Shown piece after piece: positions 5,411 through 7,412 of a stretch of 7,412 nucleotides of DNA. Location of the stretch: NCBI GenBank assembly GCA_002315275.1, contig DCGN01000091.1, forward strand, positions 1 to 7,412, written 5' to 3'. Below the pieces are notes generated by a model that was given only the letters and a program-made list of their open reading frames with translations, had not been told where the DNA came from and did no database searches. Numbering within the stretch: position 1 is the stretch's first letter; each line of letters starts with the position of its first letter. A program made the translations under genes and the position numbers. Source of the stretch: Clostridiales bacterium UBA1777 (lineage in GTDB: Bacteria; Bacillota; Clostridia; Oscillospirales; Oscillospiraceae).

Positions 5411-6106
5411 TTATTCTCTGCCGAGCCACGCGCAGAGCTTATTATCGATAACGGCGCCCATGTCGCCGTGCATCTTTATGGAAAGCGCGTTGGAGGCGAT
5501 AATCTGCCCGTAGGGGACGTGACCCATCGCTCTCTCGCGGAGGATATTAAACCGGTCAAGCTGAGTGCCGAGGCCGCGCTGTCTGTACTCGGGCAGCACC
5601 TCGAGCATGCCCATCGAGCCCTCCTCATGCTCGCCGACGAAGCCCGCAAGCTTGTCATCGACGAATATACCGAAGAGATTGCCCGCTGCGATACGGCCCT
5701 TTATATAATCAAGGTCGCTGTGGTCATAATGCGCAGCCACGAACTCGGCATATTCCATGCCGAGGGGGCGGATATCGCCGACAGGCTCGGCAACGGGCTT
5801 CGTGAAGATGCAGTTATAGAACCGCTCCATCAGCTCCCGCAGTCCGAAGCGCTCCGCAATAGCGTCTGCGAACTCGCCTTGATGGACGATAATATCATCC
5901 TTCACTCCGCCCGCATCTGCTATGATGTTTACCGCGTCCTCCGCAGTATCTGCGCTGACGGCCAGAAGCCCTCTCCCGTGATAGCGCACGAGCACGCCGT
6001 TATCTCCCGCATAAAGGATATCCGCCGTGCTGCGGCGGATACCCTCTATCATATCGATATTCAGGAGAAAGTCACGGCTCAGATAAATAAGCGCTGCTTC
6101 TCTCAC
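5411..6106 (-). CDS. GNAT family N-acetyltransferase
   Basis: A 231-residue protein whose C-terminal half is a Gcn5-related acetyltransferase (FR47-like) fold. After the entry strand DIRPLGMEYAEFVAAHYDH (111-129) comes FGIFVDDKLAGFVGEHEEGS (145-164), then motif A MGMLEVLPEYRQRGLGTQL (165-183), whose QRGLGT loop binds the acetyl-CoA pyrophosphate. The chain ends with an ALSIKMHGDMG segment and a final strand. The N-terminal ~100 residues (RDFLLNIDMIEGIRR, DILYAGDNGVLV) are a degenerate accessory domain found with this acetyltransferase type in many Firmicutes. The acceptor is unknown: it could be a small molecule or protein N-termini. The start is a GTG at 6106 overlapping the valS TGA (GTGA), with AAGGG about ten bases upstream inside valS, so it is translationally coupled to valS. 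An internal ATG at codon 19 is possible but less likely. Confidence 0.88.
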   Translation of the reverse strand: MREAALIYLSRDFLLNIDMIEGIRRSTADILYAGDNGVLVRYHGRGLLAVSADTAEDAVNIIADAGGVKDDIIVHQGEFADAIAERFGLRELMERFYNCIFTKPVAEPVGDIRPLGMEYAEFVAAHYDHSDLDYIKGRIAAGNLFGIFVDDKLAGFVGEHEEGSMGMLEVLPEYRQRGLGTQLDRFNILRERAMGHVPYGQIIASNALSIKMHGDMGAVIDNKLCAWLGRE

Positions 6107-7412
6107 TTCTTAAGGCCCTTGAGTCCTTCCTTGAGGTTTTCGATGAGTGCCTCGAGCTTTGCCTTCTTCTCGCGCTCGATGTTGACGACGGCCTCGGGGG
6201 CGCGGGAGATGAAGTTCTCGTTGGCGAGCTTCGCGTTCTGACCGGCGAGCTGCTTCTCTGCGTTTGCAAGCTCCTTCTCCATGCGTGCGATCTCCTTGGC
6301 GATGTCCACAAGCTCCGCCATCGGCATGAACATTCTGGCGTTGTCCGTAGTGACGGCCACCATGCCGTCCGTACTATCGGGAGCGGCGGCGATGACCTCA
6401 ACGGAGCTTGCGTAAGCGAGCTTGCAGATGTAGCCTGAGCCGGCCTCAAATGCCGCGGCCTTGTCGGTGGCGATGATGAGGTGAGCCTTTCTGGAGGGGG
6501 GCACGTTCATCTCGCTTCTTCTTGCACGGACGGCCTTGATAGCGGCCATGACCATCTCGAAGTTGGCCTCGTCCTCGGGGAAGTAGAGCTTCTCGTCGAA
6601 TGAGGGGTAGGCCTCGATCATGAGCGCCTCGCCGTCATGCGGCAGAGCCTGCCAGATCTCCTCGGTGATGAACGGCATGAACGGGTGCAGGAGCTTGAGT
6701 ATCTCCGTGAGCACGTACAGCAGCACCTTCTGAGCGGAGAGCTTGCTCTGCTCGTCCTCGCCGTTGAGGCGGGGCTTTGTGAGCTCGATATACCAGTCGC
6801 AGTAGCTGTCCCATATAAAGTCGTATATCTTGCCCGCGGCAACGCCGAGCTCGAAGCTGTCCATATTCTCGCAGACCTGACGGGTCACGTCATTGAGCTT
6901 GGAGAGGATCCACTTGTCCTCTATCTCGAGCTTCTCGGGAAGCTCGTTTTTGTCTATCGTGAGGTTCATCATCACGAAGCGGGAGGCGTTCCATATCTTG
7001 TTGCAGAAGTTGCGCATTGCCTCGCACTTTTCAACATAGAAGCGGGTGTCATTTCCCGGGGAGTTGCCCGTAATGAGGTTGAAGCGCAGAGCGTCCGCGC
7101 CGTACTTGTCGACTATCTCAAGAGGATCGATGCCGTTGCCGAGAGACTTGGACATCTTTCTGCCCTGAGAGTCGCGCACGAGGCCGTGGATAAACACCGT
7201 CTTGAACGGCTCCTTGTCCATCTGCTCCATGCCGGAGAAGATCATTCTCGCGACCCAGAAGAAGATGATATCGTAGCCCGTGACCATGACGGAGGTGGGG
7301 TACCAGTAGTCGAGAGCAGCGGTCTTTTCGGGCCAGCCGAGCGTGGAGAACGGCCAGAGGCCGGAGGAGAACCATGTGTCGAGCACGTCCTCATCGCGCT
7401 TGATGTTCTTGC
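6103..7412 (-). CDS. valS: Valyl-tRNA synthetase, C-terminal half (runs off right edge)
   Basis: A class Ia synthetase that charges tRNA-Val; only the last ~436 codons are inside the window (the whole enzyme is about 880 residues), so the HIGH motif and most of the editing domain are missing. The visible part begins NIKRDEDVLDTWFSSGLWPF, the well-conserved ValRS segment after the editing domain. GYDIIFFWVARMI follows, then the catalytic KMSKS at 7158..7144 in the context GRKMSKSLGNGIDP, then DALRFNLI. The anticodon-binding helical domain follows, with WNASRFVMMNL, WILSKLN and PFMPFITEEIWQ. The last ~65 residues form the Lys/Glu-rich coiled-coil tRNA-binding arm (IAKEIARMEKELANAEKQL). The frame is open to the right edge; the GTG at 7386 is an internal Val. 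The TGA stop overlaps the GTG of the acetyltransferase gene. Any T-box leader would lie outside the window. Confidence 0.97.
   Translation of the reverse strand, partial: KNIKRDEDVLDTWFSSGLWPFSTLGWPEKTAALDYWYPTSVMVTGYDIIFFWVARMIFSGMEQMDKEPFKTVFIHGLVRDSQGRKMSKSLGNGIDPLEIVDKYGADALRFNLITGNSPGNDTRFYVEKCEAMRNFCNKIWNASRFVMMNLTIDKNELPEKLEIEDKWILSKLNDVTRQVCENMDSFELGVAAGKIYDFIWDSYCDWYIELTKPRLNGEDEQSKLSAQKVLLYVLTEILKLLHPFMPFITEEIWQALPHDGEALMIEAYPSFDEKLYFPEDEANFEMVMAAIKAVRARRSEMNVPPSRKAHLIIATDKAAAFEAGSGYICKLAYASSVEVIAAAPDSTDGMVAVTTDNARMFMPMAELVDIAKEIARMEKELANAEKQLAGQNAKLANENFISRAPEAVVNIEREKKAKLEALIENLKEGLKGLKK

Noticed and set aside
5375..6241. Plus-strand open frame of about 288 codons antisense to the GNAT gene and the end of valS
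   Set aside because: No ribosome site, no recognisable domain, and it fully overlaps well-supported genes on the other strand.
1..7412. CRISPR array, insertion sequence, integrase, tRNA gene or prophage signs
   Set aside because: I saw no regularly spaced repeats, transposase motifs, terminal inverted repeats or tRNA-like cloverleaf; nearly the whole window is accounted for by ordinary chromosomal genes.

Overview
The window looks like the chromosome of an anaerobic, endospore-forming Clostridia-type Firmicute. The main reasons are a complete spoIIAA-spoIIAB-sigF operon, strong AGGAGG-type ribosome binding sites, a thioredoxin reductase that resembles the pyridine-nucleotide-independent clostridial type, and a glutaminyl-tRNA synthetase, which many Bacilli lack but a number of gut Clostridia carry. 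The coding sequence favours G or C at third positions, so an Oscillospirales/Ruminococcaceae-like host is plausible. That placement is inference; there is no rRNA gene in the window to test it.

Layout, left to right. Positions 1-651, minus strand: a small P-loop ATPase/kinase gene followed by a GyrI-like ligand-binding protein that runs off the left edge, with a likely sigma-A promoter at 702-730. Positions 735-2525, minus strand: glnS with its own hairpin terminator and a weaker candidate promoter. Positions 2526-2659: a divergent intergenic region with a good sigma-A promoter for the plus strand and a small palindrome beside it. Positions 2660-3827, plus strand: a short thioredoxin reductase and thioredoxin A as a two-gene operon ending in a strong terminator. 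Positions 3826-5295, minus strand: sigF, spoIIAB and spoIIAA (transcribed spoIIAA first), converging on trxA. Positions 5314-5360: a hairpin terminator. Positions 5411-7412, minus strand: a GNAT acetyltransferase whose GTG start overlaps the stop codon of valS, and the C-terminal half of valS, which runs off the right edge.

Functionally, trxB and trxA form a thiol-redox pair. SpoIIAA, SpoIIAB and sigma-F form the forespore sigma-factor switch: the SpoIIAB kinase/anti-sigma holds sigma-F until dephosphorylated SpoIIAA releases it. glnS and valS are translation housekeeping genes. Nothing here amounts to a clearly new multi-gene system. The points most worth following up are the reductase that lacks recognisable NADPH-binding motifs, the kinase gene whose P-loop begins upstream of its first usable ATG, and the hairpin between the GNAT gene and spoIIAA with no obvious sporulation promoter after it.
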